This document shows positions 23,660 through 33,185 of a stretch of 64,000 nucleotides of DNA, piece after piece. Source of the DNA: Shimia sp. R9_2 (lineage in GTDB: Bacteria > Pseudomonadota > Alphaproteobacteria > Rhodobacterales > Rhodobacteraceae); the NCBI RefSeq assembly GCF_017743735.1, contig NZ_JAGHRO010000002.1, forward strand, positions 620,001-684,000. The letters are read 5' to 3'. Positions within the stretch are counted from its first letter, which is position 1, and each line of letters starts with the position of its first letter. The notes below the pieces were generated by a model, which searched no databases, was not told the DNA's origin, and worked only from the letters and a program-made list of their open reading frames with translations. Made by a program: the position numbers and the translations under genes.

Positions 23660-25355
23660 TGGCAGCCGTCAGAGGCGCAGCCCCTTCTTCTTCGAGTACA
23701 GCATCCAAGCCCTCTTCCAATTTGCGGCGAATGCGCTCCGGATCGGCCTCTTCCACGGTATCTGCATCGACAAAGCTCAAGGCTCGGCGCCATTGGAACT
23801 GAGCTTCCAGCTTACGCCCGACGGCCCAATAGACGTCGCCCAGATGATCGGTCACCACAGGGTCGACCGGCATCAACTCCACCGCACGCTCCATATGGGC
23901 CACAGCTTCGTCGTAACGCCCAAGACGGAACAGAACCCAACCAAGGCTGTCCACGATATAGCCGCTATCAGGACGGGCCGCGACAGCACGCTCAATCATA
24001 TCCAGCGCTTCGTCCAGTTTGATTTGCTTCTCGACCAGAGAGTAGCCCAGATAATTCAGCACCTGCGGTTGCTCCGGGTTCAGCTCCAAAGCCTTGCGGA
24101 AATCCGCTTCTGCCTTTCCCCATTCCCCCAAGCGCTCGTAGCTGATGCCACGTGCGTAGAACAGGAACCACTGGCGCGGCTCTAGTTCGTCGTAAAGATT
24201 GATCGAGTCGTTGTAGGCGGCAACGGCGCCCGCAAAATCGCGCTCCTGACGGCGCAGGTCCCCCAATGCGGTGTGGACATAGGCAACATCCCCGTGGCTG
24301 CGCGTCAGCTGCTCAAGCACCTCAAGCGCGGCTTCAGTCTTACCCGTTTCCCGCAGGGCCTCTGCGCGTCCTAATTCGGCCGCGTGAAACGAGGGATCAT
24401 CCGCAGGAACCTTCTGATAGGTTTGGGAAGCTAGCTCATAACGCCCAAGCGTTTCCAGAAGCTCCGCGGTCATCAACAAAGCCTCAGTGTGCGTTGGGCG
24501 CAAATACTCAGCAATCCGGGCATAGAGCAGCGTATAATCAGCGTTTGCTTCATTCCGAAGCGCGCTTGCGATAGAGTGATAAACCTCTGCAATGCCGTCA
24601 GCCGCACTTGTTACATGCGTGAATGGCAAGGTCTCCCCGGCGACCAGGCGATCGCGGATCTGCCGCAATGCCGGGTCAAGATCGTTGCCAAAGGCTTCGT
24701 CAATGCGCGCGATCCCATCTTCAGTGCGATCCAACTGAGACAGCACCTCAACTTCGCTCATCACACCACGACGGGTCAGCTGCAGACCATCCATAGTGCC
24801 TGCGTCAAACACCGCGAGCGCGCCTTCAAAATCACCAACCGACGCCAAGGCCATGGCTTTGTGATACTCTGCGAACCCGCCAAGCCCCGGCTCTTTGGAC
24901 ACCTCATCAAATGCGGCAAGTCCTTCAGACATCTCGCCGCGGCCAATTTCGGCCCAGGCCTTCAACAACCCATCCACCAGCGGACCGACACCGCCCTTTT
25001 CAAGACGATCGATCAGCTCAGAGAAATTCCCATCCTCAACAAGCCCTGTGGTCAGTGCCATTTCCGCAAGCTGGCTGTGGTTGCCCTCCGCAATCATCTT
25101 GCGCGCAATCGGCATCGCCCGATCAATCTGCCCCAAAGACAGAAACGCCAGAACAGCGTTTTCCTGCAACATTGGATTGCCGGCATCGCGGGTCAGCGCC
25201 TGAGTGAAATACCGCGCGGCTTGGCTGAAATCAGACTCATAGGTTGCTTGCCGCGCCGCGAGATAAGACCCTGCCAAGCCATTTGCCTGCACTGGGAGCG
25301 CCATCGCCGCCAAAACCGCCGAAACGGCAACCGATCTGAAAAGCTTATTGGCCAC
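23649..25355 (-). CDS. Exported tetratricopeptide-repeat protein
   Basis: A 568-residue protein with a signal peptide (residues 1-25, cleavage after VQA). The rest is a helical-repeat array, with at least six recognisable TPR units, clearest between about residues 300 and 540 (for example the block containing PQVLNYLGYSLVEKQ and the one containing GYIVDSLGWVLFRLGRYDEA). TPR arrays bind proteins; the partner is unknown. The first codon is GTG with GGAG 6 bases upstream, which fixes the start. It lies upstream of ispE in one minus-strand unit. Confidence 0.88.
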   Translation of the reverse strand: MANKLFRSVAVSAVLAAMALPVQANGLAGSYLAARQATYESDFSQAARYFTQALTRDAGNPMLQENAVLAFLSLGQIDRAMPIARKMIAEGNHSQLAEMALTTGLVEDGNFSELIDRLEKGGVGPLVDGLLKAWAEIGRGEMSEGLAAFDEVSKEPGLGGFAEYHKAMALASVGDFEGALAVFDAGTMDGLQLTRRGVMSEVEVLSQLDRTEDGIARIDEAFGNDLDPALRQIRDRLVAGETLPFTHVTSAADGIAEVYHSIASALRNEANADYTLLYARIAEYLRPTHTEALLMTAELLETLGRYELASQTYQKVPADDPSFHAAELGRAEALRETGKTEAALEVLEQLTRSHGDVAYVHTALGDLRRQERDFAGAVAAYNDSINLYDELEPRQWFLFYARGISYERLGEWGKAEADFRKALELNPEQPQVLNYLGYSLVEKQIKLDEALDMIERAVAARPDSGYIVDSLGWVLFRLGRYDEAVAHMERAVELMPVDPVVTDHLGDVYWAVGRKLEAQFQWRRALSFVDADTVEEADPERIRRKLEEGLDAVLEEEGAAPLTAANEN

Positions 25356-25497
25356 GTGAAACTCCCATGTTCATGCCTTCCCTTGAACCTAGTCGCGCCC
25401 ATTGCCACGCGCAATGGCGCACCGGCGAGAATGCGCGCAAAACAGATCAAGTTTTTGAGGGATGGACCGCGTTCTGCGCAATTCCAACCGGCAAATG

Positions 25498-25527
25498 AAA
25501 ACCCCGACCAGCAGTTGCTGATCGGGG
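25498..25527 (-). terminator. Rho-independent terminator after etf-QO
   Basis: On the minus strand the stem CCCCGATCAGCA / TGCTGGTCGGGG (12 pairs, one G-U) has a 2-base loop and is followed by TTTT, 40 bases past the etf-QO stop. Confidence 0.9.
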
Positions 25528-25566
25528 CGATTTCATACACGGCGGCCTTGGATGGGCCGGTCCTGC

Positions 25567-27216
25567 TTACATGTTCGGGTAGTTTGGCCCGTCGCCACCT
25601 TGCGGCGTGACCCAAGTGATGTTCTGGCTCGGGTCTTTGATGTCGCAGGTTTTGCAGTGCACGCAGTTCTGGAAGTTCACCACAAAGCGCGGATCTTTGC
25701 CCTCTTCCTCAACCACCTCATAAACGCCCGCAGGACAGTAGCGTTGAGCTGGCTCCGCAAACTTCGGCAGGTTCACAGACACCGGGGTGTCAGGATTGGT
25801 CAAACGCAGATGGCAAGGCTGGCTTTCTTCATGGTTCGTCATGGAGAAGCTCACGTTGGTCAAGCGGTCAAATGACAGCTTTCCATCCGGTTTCGGATAA
25901 TCGATCGGCTTGTGCTTGCTGGCCTCTTCCGTGGCCTCCGCATCGTTTTTGCCATGCTTCACGGTGCCAAACAGTGAGAACCCAAGAGTGTTCGTCCACA
26001 TGTCCAAACCGCCCAGCATCAAGGATGCGGTGAGGCCCCATTTGGACCAGATCGGCTTCACATTGCGAACCTTCTTCAGGTCCTGACCAATGGCACCCGT
26101 GCGCACTTCTTCTTCATATGCGCTCAGCTCGTCACCAGAACGCTCTGCCTTGATGGCTTCAAAGGCAGCTTCTGCCGCGGCTTTGCCGGACAGCATCGCA
26201 TTGTGGTTGCCCTTGATGCGCGGCACGTTGACCATACCAACCGAACAGCCAAGCAACGCAACACCAGGCGCCACCATCTTCGGCATGGACTGATAACCAC
26301 CCTCAGAGATCGCGCGTGCGCCGTAAGCAACCCGTTTACCGCCTTCAAGCAGCTTCGCCACCTTTGGGTGATGCTTGAAGCGCTGGAACTCCATGTATGG
26401 GAACAGGTGCGGGTTCTTGTAGTTCAAGTGCACCACGAAGCCCACATACACCTGATTGTTTTCAAGGTGATAGATGAAGGAACCACCGCCCGCATTGCTG
26501 CCCAGCGGCCAGCCCATGGTGTGGGTGACTTCACCTTCGTTGTGCTTCGCTGGGTCGATTTCCCAGATCTCTTTCATGCCAACGCCGAATTTCTGAGGCT
26601 CTTTGCCATCCTGCAGATTGTATTTGGCGATCACTTCCTTCGCGAGAGACCCACGCACACCTTCCGACAGGAAGACGTATTTGCCGTGCAGCTCCATGCC
26701 CGGCTCAGTGCCAGGACCATAAGAGCCGTCTTCTTCCAGACCGAAGACACCGGCTACAACGCCTTTGACTTCGCCATTGTCGCCATAGACCAGCTCTGAG
26801 CATGCCATACCTGGGAAGATCTCGACGCCCAGCTCTTCCGCCTGTTCCGCCATCCAGCGGCAGACGTTGCCCATGGAAACAATGTAGTTGCCGTGGTTGT
26901 TCATCAGCGGTGGCATCGGGAAGTTCGGAATACGAATTTCACCGGCTTCACCCAGCATGTAGAAGTTGTCTTCTTTCACCGGGGTGTTCAGCGGCGCGCC
27001 TTTTTCCTTCCAATCAGGGATCAGCGCGTTCAACCCGCAAGGGTCCAGAACAGCGCCGGAGAGGATATGCGCCCCGACTTCAGAGCCCTTTTCCAACACA
27101 ACAACGTCAAGGTCCGCATCTAGCTGTTTCAGACGGATCGCTGCTGACAGACCCGCAGGGCCCGCGCCAACGATGACAACGTCATATTCCATGGCTTCGC
27201 GTTCGATTTCCGACAT
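25567..27216 (-). CDS. Electron transfer flavoprotein-ubiquinone oxidoreductase
   Basis: A membrane-associated FAD/4Fe-4S protein that passes electrons from ETF, which collects them from acyl-CoA and other dehydrogenases, to ubiquinone. Of 549 residues the FAD motif is VGAGPAGLSAA (about residue 15). The C-terminal iron-sulfur domain has CPAGVYE and CVHCKTCDIKDPSQNI, and the protein ends GGDGPNYP, all characteristic. The frame is open for a further 89 codons, but the ATG at 27216 has GGGGAAG upstream and gives the normal length. It diverges from greA across about 250 bases. Confidence 0.96.
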   Translation of the reverse strand: MSEIEREAMEYDVVIVGAGPAGLSAAIRLKQLDADLDVVVLEKGSEVGAHILSGAVLDPCGLNALIPDWKEKGAPLNTPVKEDNFYMLGEAGEIRIPNFPMPPLMNNHGNYIVSMGNVCRWMAEQAEELGVEIFPGMACSELVYGDNGEVKGVVAGVFGLEEDGSYGPGTEPGMELHGKYVFLSEGVRGSLAKEVIAKYNLQDGKEPQKFGVGMKEIWEIDPAKHNEGEVTHTMGWPLGSNAGGGSFIYHLENNQVYVGFVVHLNYKNPHLFPYMEFQRFKHHPKVAKLLEGGKRVAYGARAISEGGYQSMPKMVAPGVALLGCSVGMVNVPRIKGNHNAMLSGKAAAEAAFEAIKAERSGDELSAYEEEVRTGAIGQDLKKVRNVKPIWSKWGLTASLMLGGLDMWTNTLGFSLFGTVKHGKNDAEATEEASKHKPIDYPKPDGKLSFDRLTNVSFSMTNHEESQPCHLRLTNPDTPVSVNLPKFAEPAQRYCPAGVYEVVEEEGKDPRFVVNFQNCVHCKTCDIKDPSQNITWVTPQGGDGPNYPNM

Positions 27217-27467
27217 TGGCTTCCCCTTTCGGATCGCTGGGTAATTTTCTTTCGCATCTGCTAGCGTGTCTTTAATCGATCCGTCAATCGGAACCCAACG
27301 ACATTTCGCCCCAATAGCGCGTTTTTGCGGCACGCTCGGATATTTCTTCTTGCAAAGGGTGCGCCACTTGCATTTGAAAGAGGCCTCAGTGCATTCTGCA
27401 CCGCAACAGTTGAAACAGAACTGCCGCCCTGTGTTTAAGGCGGCCAAGGACCAACGGGACCGCACCC

Positions 27468-27938
27468 ATGGAAAAAATACCAATGACTCGCGCCGGTCAC
27501 TCGGCGCTCGAAGCGGAATTGAAGCAACTCAAAACGGTGGAACGCCCCGCGATCATCGAGGCAATCGCCTCTGCGCGCGAGCTTGGCGACCTGAAAGAGA
27601 ACGCGGAATACCATTCAGCCCGTGAAAAGCAGGGTTTCATTGAAGGTCGTATCAAAGAGTTGGAAGGCGTGATTGGTCTCGCCGAGGTCATTGACCCCGC
27701 GACCCTCTCTGGCGCCATCAAATTTGGTGCAACCGTCACTCTGGTTGATGAAGACACAGACGAAGAGAAAACCTGGCAAATCGTGGGCGAGCACGAAGCC
27801 AATGTTGAAAAGGGCCTCCTCAATATCAAATCACCGATCGCACGCGCGCTGATTGGCAAAGAGGAAGGCGACAGCGTCGAAGTCCGCACCCCCGGCGGTG
27901 AGAAAAGCTACGAAGTCCTGAGTATCGCGTACAAGTAA
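27468..27938 (+). CDS. greA: Transcription elongation factor GreA
   Basis: Rescues backtracked RNA polymerase by stimulating transcript cleavage. The 156-residue protein has an N-terminal coiled coil with the tip motif [16 protein letters not shown] (about residues 43-58), whose acidic pair acts in the polymerase channel, and a C-terminal FKBP-like domain. The start [10 protein letters not shown] matches the family exactly. It is followed after 4 bases by a membrane-protein gene. Confidence 0.96.
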   Translation: MEKIPMTRAGHSALEAELKQLKTVERPAIIEAIASARELGDLKENAEYHSAREKQGFIEGRIKELEGVIGLAEVIDPATLSGAIKFGATVTLVDEDTDEEKTWQIVGEHEANVEKGLLNIKSPIARALIGKEEGDSVEVRTPGGEKSYEVLSIAYK

Positions 27939-27942
27939 CCTG

Positions 27943-28986
27943 ATGGCCACCACACGCACTGGCATGAAAGACGACACCGAATCCCAGTCAACACCGCTGG
28001 GAATTTACGACAAACCTCAGCAGCCCAAGATCACCGCAATCGAATGGATTGCGGTTGGTCTCAGTTTTATCTGGCTGCTTGGCGCCGTCATCTTCTTTCT
28101 GATCCTTCCGTCAAATCCAGTAGAACAAGCTGACGGCGTGGCGTTCTTGATGACGCTCTTTGCCGTGTTCATGCCAGTTGCGATGATCTGGGTGGCGGCC
28201 ACCGCCGCCCGTTCCTCCCGCGTGATGCGCGAAGAAAGCGCACGCCTTCAGGCGGCAATAGATGCGATGCGCCGCACCTATGTGCTGCAAGCACAAGGCG
28301 CACAGGCCGCGCAGGGTGTTGAGCCTTCCGTCACCAAAAAGCTCGACGAGATCGCCGCCGCCACACGTAAGACTGAAACCGCGCTGGCAACGTTCTCAAC
28401 CAGCCGGGACCGTGAGGACGGTATTCGCAAGGCACCGGCAACTGACGCACCTGCGGAAGATTTGACCGATCAGGGCACTTTGGCGCTTGGCACACCTGCT
28501 GAGGAGCTGTCCCCGCCTCTCGCCCGTGCGGACTTCATTCAGGCGCTCAATTTCCCTGAAAACGCAGAAGACGCCGAAGGCTTTGCCGCACTGCGCAAAG
28601 CATTGCGGGACCGGCAAGCCGCGCATCTTATTCAGGCGAGCCAAGATGTTCTCACCCTGTTGAGCCAAGACGGCATCTACATGGATGATCTGCGCCCTGA
28701 TCTGGCGCGTCCCGAAATTTGGCGTCGCTTTGCCTCAGGCGAACGCGGCAAAGCCATCGCAGCATTGGGCGGAGTGCGTGATCGCAGCTCTTTGGCATTG
28801 GCGGCTGGCCGCATGAAACAAGATGCGATTTTCCGCGACGCTGCGCATCATTTCCTTCGCCGCTTTGACAAGAGCTTCGTTGAGTTTGAAGAGACCGCCA
28901 CCGACGCGGATATCGCCGCACTATCTGACACGCGCACAGCCCGAGCCTTCATGCTTCTGGGGCGTGTTGCCGGCATATTTGACTAA
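27943..28986 (+). CDS. Two-helix membrane protein of unknown function downstream of greA
   Basis: A 347-residue protein. After about 30 polar residues come two membrane helices (about residues 33-56 and 65-87). A coiled coil rich in Arg, Ala and Gln (about 90-145), a proline- and acid-rich linker (about 150-195) and a cytoplasmic helical domain of about 140 residues follow. The C-terminal part has the pattern FIQALNFPENAEDAEGF and repeated helices. It is co-transcribed with greA (4-base gap) and both end at the same terminator. I recall similar proteins in this position in Rhodobacterales but no assigned function. Confidence 0.8.
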   Translation: MATTRTGMKDDTESQSTPLGIYDKPQQPKITAIEWIAVGLSFIWLLGAVIFFLILPSNPVEQADGVAFLMTLFAVFMPVAMIWVAATAARSSRVMREESARLQAAIDAMRRTYVLQAQGAQAAQGVEPSVTKKLDEIAAATRKTETALATFSTSRDREDGIRKAPATDAPAEDLTDQGTLALGTPAEELSPPLARADFIQALNFPENAEDAEGFAALRKALRDRQAAHLIQASQDVLTLLSQDGIYMDDLRPDLARPEIWRRFASGERGKAIAALGGVRDRSSLALAAGRMKQDAIFRDAAHHFLRRFDKSFVEFEETATDADIAALSDTRTARAFMLLGRVAGIFD

Positions 28987-28993
28987 GCAAAAT

Positions 28994-29018
28994 AGGCGCC
29001 CAGTTGGCGCCTTTTTTA
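28994..29018. terminator. Bidirectional terminator between the greA unit and moeA
   Basis: The stem AGGCGCC / GGCGCCT has a 5-base loop and is followed by TTTTTT on the plus strand and TATTTTG on the minus strand. The T run overlaps the moeA stop codon. Confidence 0.9.
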
Positions 29019-30287
29019 CAGCCCAAAGGCCGCGTAGGGGTAGTAGGCGACAAGTGTGCCCTCATCGACCTGCATCGCCTCGTCAGGAAGTTCCACAAGC
29101 CCTTCTGCCCAGCTCAAACCGCTGATCCGGCCCGAACCTTCGGATTTGAACACCTCGGCCCGTCCAGCGACAAGTCGCGCACGCAGATACTCGCGACGAC
29201 CGGCCTTCTTGTCCTTCTCGAACCCAGCAGGCACCCAAATCGGCTCGGCCGCTTTCCACCCCGCGCCAGCCAACGCACTCATGGCAGGTTTGGCAAAAAT
29301 CAAAGTACACACCATTGCCGCCACCGGATTGCCAGGCAGCCCAAAAACCGGCGTTCCGTTCCACACGCCCAGCGCCAGCGGACGGCCCGGCTTGATTGCC
29401 AGACGCCACAGGGTCATGGCGCCGGTTTCATTCAGCAGCGCGGACATGTGATCTTCGTCCCCTGCAGAGGCGCCACCAGAAGTTAGGATCATGTCAGCCT
29501 GCTCTGCCGCCTGATCCAAGAAGCTTCTTAGAGCCTCGCGATCATCAGGGGCCCGCCCCATGTCCACCGGTGTGAAGCCAAACTGCGCGATCATGCCCAA
29601 AAGCATTGGCCGATTGGCATCAAATATCTGATCTTCCCGCGCCTCAGACCCGGCTTCCGCCAGTTCGTCACCTGTGGAGATCACAGCCACGCGCAAACGT
29701 GCATAAACACTCAAATCGGAGCAGCCGGTTGCCGCGATCAACGCCAGATCCGCAGGCGTCACTTGCCGCCCTTTGGACAAGATCACATCACCGCTTGCAA
29801 CATCTTCTCCGGCCTTTCGGGTGTTCGCTCCTTTCTTGAGCGGCCCGTGAAAGGCAATCGCCTTGCCATCTGTGCTCACGTCTTCCTGCAGGATCACAGT
29901 GTCCACACCCTCAGGGAGCGTGGCTCCGGTGAGGATACGTACCGCATGTCCTTTGGGAACCGCCCCCTCGAAGGGTTCCCCAGCGGCGGACCGTCCCTCT
30001 GCGAGCGGCAGGCTTTGTGCGCCATCAACGATATCCGCATGATTGAGAGCGTAGCCATCAACCGCAGAATTGGGCTGCGGCGGATTGGAGCGTTGCGCGA
30101 TAACATCCTGCGCCAGAATGCGCCCCAAACCTGCTGAAAGCGCCACCTGCTCGACCGGCACGCAAACATGCAGCCGCTCTTTCAACCGCTCTAAGGCGTC
30201 AGAAACCGGCGTCCAGTGGGTGTCCGCAGGCAAGGCAAAACAATCATTCTTCAGCGGTGGCGGCACCAGTTTGTTGTCTTGCACCAT
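29016..30287 (-). CDS. moeA: Molybdopterin molybdotransferase MoeA
   Basis: Inserts molybdate into adenylated molybdopterin. Among 423 residues the recognisable blocks are NSAVDGYAL (about residue 71), the TGDEL motif (about 208), the nucleotide-site GGASAGDEDH (about 274), and PGRPLALGVW with GLPGNPVA (about 307-325). It is the last gene of the fdhD-mobA-mobB-moeA operon, 36 bases behind mobB, which indicates molybdenum or tungsten enzymes such as formate dehydrogenase elsewhere in the genome. Confidence 0.95.
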   Translation of the reverse strand: MVQDNKLVPPPLKNDCFALPADTHWTPVSDALERLKERLHVCVPVEQVALSAGLGRILAQDVIAQRSNPPQPNSAVDGYALNHADIVDGAQSLPLAEGRSAAGEPFEGAVPKGHAVRILTGATLPEGVDTVILQEDVSTDGKAIAFHGPLKKGANTRKAGEDVASGDVILSKGRQVTPADLALIAATGCSDLSVYARLRVAVISTGDELAEAGSEAREDQIFDANRPMLLGMIAQFGFTPVDMGRAPDDREALRSFLDQAAEQADMILTSGGASAGDEDHMSALLNETGAMTLWRLAIKPGRPLALGVWNGTPVFGLPGNPVAAMVCTLIFAKPAMSALAGAGWKAAEPIWVPAGFEKDKKAGRREYLRARLVAGRAEVFKSEGSGRISGLSWAEGLVELPDEAMQVDEGTLVAYYPYAAFGL

Positions 30288-30323
30288 TACTCTGCTCTTT
30301 TGTGTAAACGGCTGATAAAGAGG

Positions 30324-30818
30324 CTATATTCCAAGGTCTGACAGAATGAAATCTGCGATCTTTTTGGTATCATCAAGGTCCATCACCGGCCGATCGCTTT
30401 CCAATGCTGTGTCCGAGGCAATGGCGCGCACGGTTGGATCTTCCGGCGCGATCAGCGCATTGCCCGTCACGGCCCTGTGAGCTTCTACCTTTGGGTGCTT
30501 GTCCCGCTTATAGCCCTCAATCAGGACCAGATCCACCGGAGCGAGCTTCTCCAGAAGCTCTGACAGCGACGGTTCATTTTCCTCTCGTAGCTCCCGCATC
30601 AAGGCCCAACGCGCGCGGCTGGCAAGCAAGACCTCGCTTGCCCCCGCCTCGCGGTGCCGATGGCTGTCTTTGCCCGGCTGGTCCACATCAAAACTGTGAT
30701 GCGCGTGTTTGATCGTAGAGACGGTCAAACCTCGGCTGGTGATTTCCGTCACCAAGCGCTCCATCAATCCGGTTTTGCCAGAGTTTTTCCAACCGACAAC
30801 GCCATAAACCTGCTTCAC
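30324..30818 (-). CDS. mobB: Molybdopterin-guanine dinucleotide biosynthesis protein B
   Basis: A 164-residue P-loop GTPase that assists MobA. Walker A is GWKNSGKT (residues 9-16), followed by VSTIKHAHHSFDVD (about residues 33-46) and the VDLVLIEGYK motif (about 96-105), which are MobB hallmarks. The start overlaps mobA by four bases. Confidence 0.95.
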   Translation of the reverse strand: MKQVYGVVGWKNSGKTGLMERLVTEITSRGLTVSTIKHAHHSFDVDQPGKDSHRHREAGASEVLLASRARWALMRELREENEPSLSELLEKLAPVDLVLIEGYKRDKHPKVEAHRAVTGNALIAPEDPTVRAIASDTALESDRPVMDLDDTKKIADFILSDLGI

Positions 30819-31438
30819 TTTGTGGGGTCTCCTGCCAACCGGCGCGCTTCTTGCAGATCGTCCGGGGTATTCACGTTAAAAAAGGGATCTACCCCGGTTT
30901 GGGCAAAGATGGCTTGACCTGCGTCATGTTTGTCCGTCCAAAGCACAACTTTTCTGAGCCCCTCTTGCAAAGCCGCCCTCAGATCATCCCGAAGCGCCAC
31001 AGGCCAAAGGCCGAATGTGGGCTGTCGCCAGACTTTGCCGTCCGGTTCACGCGACGCAGAGAGTGCGAGCGTATGCTGTTTGTCTTCTGCGGCCAGCAAC
31101 AAACGCGGCACCAGATCACACGGGAAAAACGGTGTGTCTGCAGCAGCGGTCACAATGGCATCCGCCCCCTGCTCTGCCGCCCAATCCAAGCCTGCGAGCA
31201 CCCCGGCCAAAGGTCCGGGATAACCCTCGAGCGAATCCGGCAAGACAGGTAAACCAAGATCTTCAAACCGCGTAGCATCGCCATTTGCGTTCAGCGCCAA
31301 TCCAGCAACCTGGGGCTCGAGCCGTTCGATAACATGCTCCAGAATGCTGCGTTGACCAAGCATCAGACGCCCCTTGTCGCCGCCGCCCATGCGCGTGGCC
31401 TGCCCTCCCGCAAGGATCACTCCGAGTGGTTGCTTCAC
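30815..31438 (-). CDS. mobA: Molybdenum cofactor guanylyltransferase
   Basis: Joins GMP to molybdopterin to form the guanine dinucleotide cofactor used by the DMSO-reductase family, including formate dehydrogenases. The 207-residue protein shows the nucleotidyltransferase motif LAGGQATRMGGGDKG (about residues 9-23). The catalytic Asp lies in AAADTPFF (about residue 100), followed by a QPTFGLWP-type segment. Coupled by four-base overlaps to fdhD upstream and mobB downstream. Confidence 0.95.
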   Translation of the reverse strand: MKQPLGVILAGGQATRMGGGDKGRLMLGQRSILEHVIERLEPQVAGLALNANGDATRFEDLGLPVLPDSLEGYPGPLAGVLAGLDWAAEQGADAIVTAAADTPFFPCDLVPRLLLAAEDKQHTLALSASREPDGKVWRQPTFGLWPVALRDDLRAALQEGLRKVVLWTDKHDAGQAIFAQTGVDPFFNVNTPDDLQEARRLAGDPTK

Positions 31439-32322
31439 GTTTTTGCTCCGCTCTTGCGCCCATGTTTGTGCGCTTCCTCAGGCACGCTGTTGGGGTCAAC
31501 ATCCCGCAGCAGGCGGTCTTCGCCGCTCAGGCAAACAAACCGCTGCCCGCGCATGCGTCCAATCAGCGTCAGCCCAACTTGTCGTGCAATTTCAACGCCC
31601 CAGGCGGTGAACCCGGATCGCGAGGCCAGCACCGGTATGCCCATCAAAGCGCATTTGATGACCATCTCAGAGGTCAGCCGGCCCGTGGTGTAGAGCACTT
31701 TGTCGGAAGCACTTGCTTGCTCTTGAAACATCCAACCTGCAATTTTATCAACCGCGTTGTGACGCCCGACATCTTCCATATAGACCAGCGGCTGGTCGCC
31801 CTGACAGAGCACCGTGCCATGGATGGCTCCGGCTTCCAGATAGAGCGAGGGCGTGCGGTTGATCTTATGCGTCAAGGCATAGAGATCGCTGGTCCGGATG
31901 GTGCTGTGCGGCAGAGACACATTCTCAAGCCCCTCCATCATATCACCAAACACAGTGCCCACTGCGCAACCTGATGTGCGGGTCTTTTTCTTCAGCTTCT
32001 CTTCGTGGTTCGTCTCGGTTGCGGTGCGGACAACAACAACTTCGAGCTCTTCATCATAGTCCACGCCGGTCACGTTATCGGTCGGCTTCAGCATCCCTTG
32101 ATTGAGCAAAAAACCAAGCGCGAGATACTCCGGATAATCCCCAATTGTCATCGCGGTGACGATCTCTCGGCTGTTGAGATAAATCGTCAGTGGACGCTCC
32201 TCTACAACCGAAATCTCGGTGGGTTGACCAAATTGATCTGTGCCCACCACAGCGCGTGTCAGCCGTGGCGCCTTTGGGTCCGGCGCAATCAAATAGTCTG
32301 CCAAATCTGATGCTTCTGACAT
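31435..32322 (-). CDS. fdhD: Formate dehydrogenase sulfurtransferase FdhD
   Basis: Transfers sulfur to the molybdenum cofactor before insertion into formate dehydrogenase. The 295 residues include YLALGFLLNQG (about residue 66), the catalytic loop TRTSGCAVG with C119, and the C-terminal GRHNAVDKI and SRSGFTAWGVE motifs. The usual C-x-x-C of the loop is reduced to one cysteine here, since the second position is Gly; the first cysteine is the one kept. The ATG at 32322 is preferred over a frame extending seven codons more. First gene of the cofactor operon; azlC diverges. Confidence 0.93.
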   Translation of the reverse strand: MSEASDLADYLIAPDPKAPRLTRAVVGTDQFGQPTEISVVEERPLTIYLNSREIVTAMTIGDYPEYLALGFLLNQGMLKPTDNVTGVDYDEELEVVVVRTATETNHEEKLKKKTRTSGCAVGTVFGDMMEGLENVSLPHSTIRTSDLYALTHKINRTPSLYLEAGAIHGTVLCQGDQPLVYMEDVGRHNAVDKIAGWMFQEQASASDKVLYTTGRLTSEMVIKCALMGIPVLASRSGFTAWGVEIARQVGLTLIGRMRGQRFVCLSGEDRLLRDVDPNSVPEEAHKHGRKSGAKT

Positions 32323-32468
32323 GCAACCTCCTCCACATCGCACTGAAACCTAATCAGCTTTCGCTGCCTTGACCACCACCAATCAAACACGTTTCAGCTA
32401 TCCCCACGCATTGCATCCCCAACCGGACTTGGGTAGGCCTTGAGGGCTTTATTTTCTGAGCGAGTCTC

Positions 32469-33185
32469 ATGACATCCTACTTTGATCGAACCGAGTTCCT
32501 GCGCGGTGTTCGCCATGGTCTGCCGTTTCTGCTGGTGGTGGGGCCGTTTGCCCTGCTCTTTGGCGTGGTCGCGACCGAGGCGGGCTTGCCGGTGGTGCAA
32601 ACCCTTGCTTTTTCAGTGGTTGTGATCGCTGGTGCGGCGCAGTTTACTGCTCTTCAACTGATGGCGGAGAATGCGCCGACGGTTGTTGTGATCGCCTCTG
32701 CGCTGACGGTGAACCTGCGCATGGCGATGTATTCCGCATCGCTGACACCGCACTTTGGAGCTCTGCCTTTTTGGCGACGGGCATTTGTGGCTTATGGGTT
32801 GGTTGATCAGAGCTATGCCCTTGCAATCATTGAATTTGAGAAACGCTCCGAGATGTCGCTTGGGCAAAAATTCTCATATTTTCTGGGCTCCATCACGCCA
32901 GTTTTTCCCGCCTGGTATGCGGCTACCTTGGTTGGCGCGCTGGTGGGGCAGGCCATTCCGCCCTCCTTCGCGCTGGATTTTGCCGTGCCGATCACGTTTC
33001 TGGCGATGATCGGGCCGATGCTGCGCACGAAGGCCCATGTTCTGGCGGCTGTGGTCTCTGTCATCACGGCGCTGATATTTGCATTCCTGCCCTGGAACCT
33101 CGGGCTGATGGTGGCCGCTGCGGCGGGGATGATCACCGGTGCAGAAGTTGAACGCCAGACGGAAAAAGCGAGGGATTCCAAATGA
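32469..33185 (+). CDS. azlC: Branched-chain amino acid exporter, large subunit AzlC
   Basis: A 238-residue membrane protein with five or six helices and the family's GAAQFTALQLMAENA motif (about residues 57-71) and NLRMAMYSASL (about 82-92). AzlC with AzlD exports leucine, valine or analogues. It overlaps azlD by four bases. A weak ribosome site (GAGCGAG) precedes the ATG. Confidence 0.93.
   Translation: MTSYFDRTEFLRGVRHGLPFLLVVGPFALLFGVVATEAGLPVVQTLAFSVVVIAGAAQFTALQLMAENAPTVVVIASALTVNLRMAMYSASLTPHFGALPFWRRAFVAYGLVDQSYALAIIEFEKRSEMSLGQKFSYFLGSITPVFPAWYAATLVGALVGQAIPPSFALDFAVPITFLAMIGPMLRTKAHVLAAVVSVITALIFAFLPWNLGLMVAAAAGMITGAEVERQTEKARDSK

Noticed and set aside
24489..25610. 373-codon plus-strand frame antisense to the TPR gene
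   Set aside because: Arg/Gln-rich with no domain; the TPR gene with signal peptide on the other strand explains the region.
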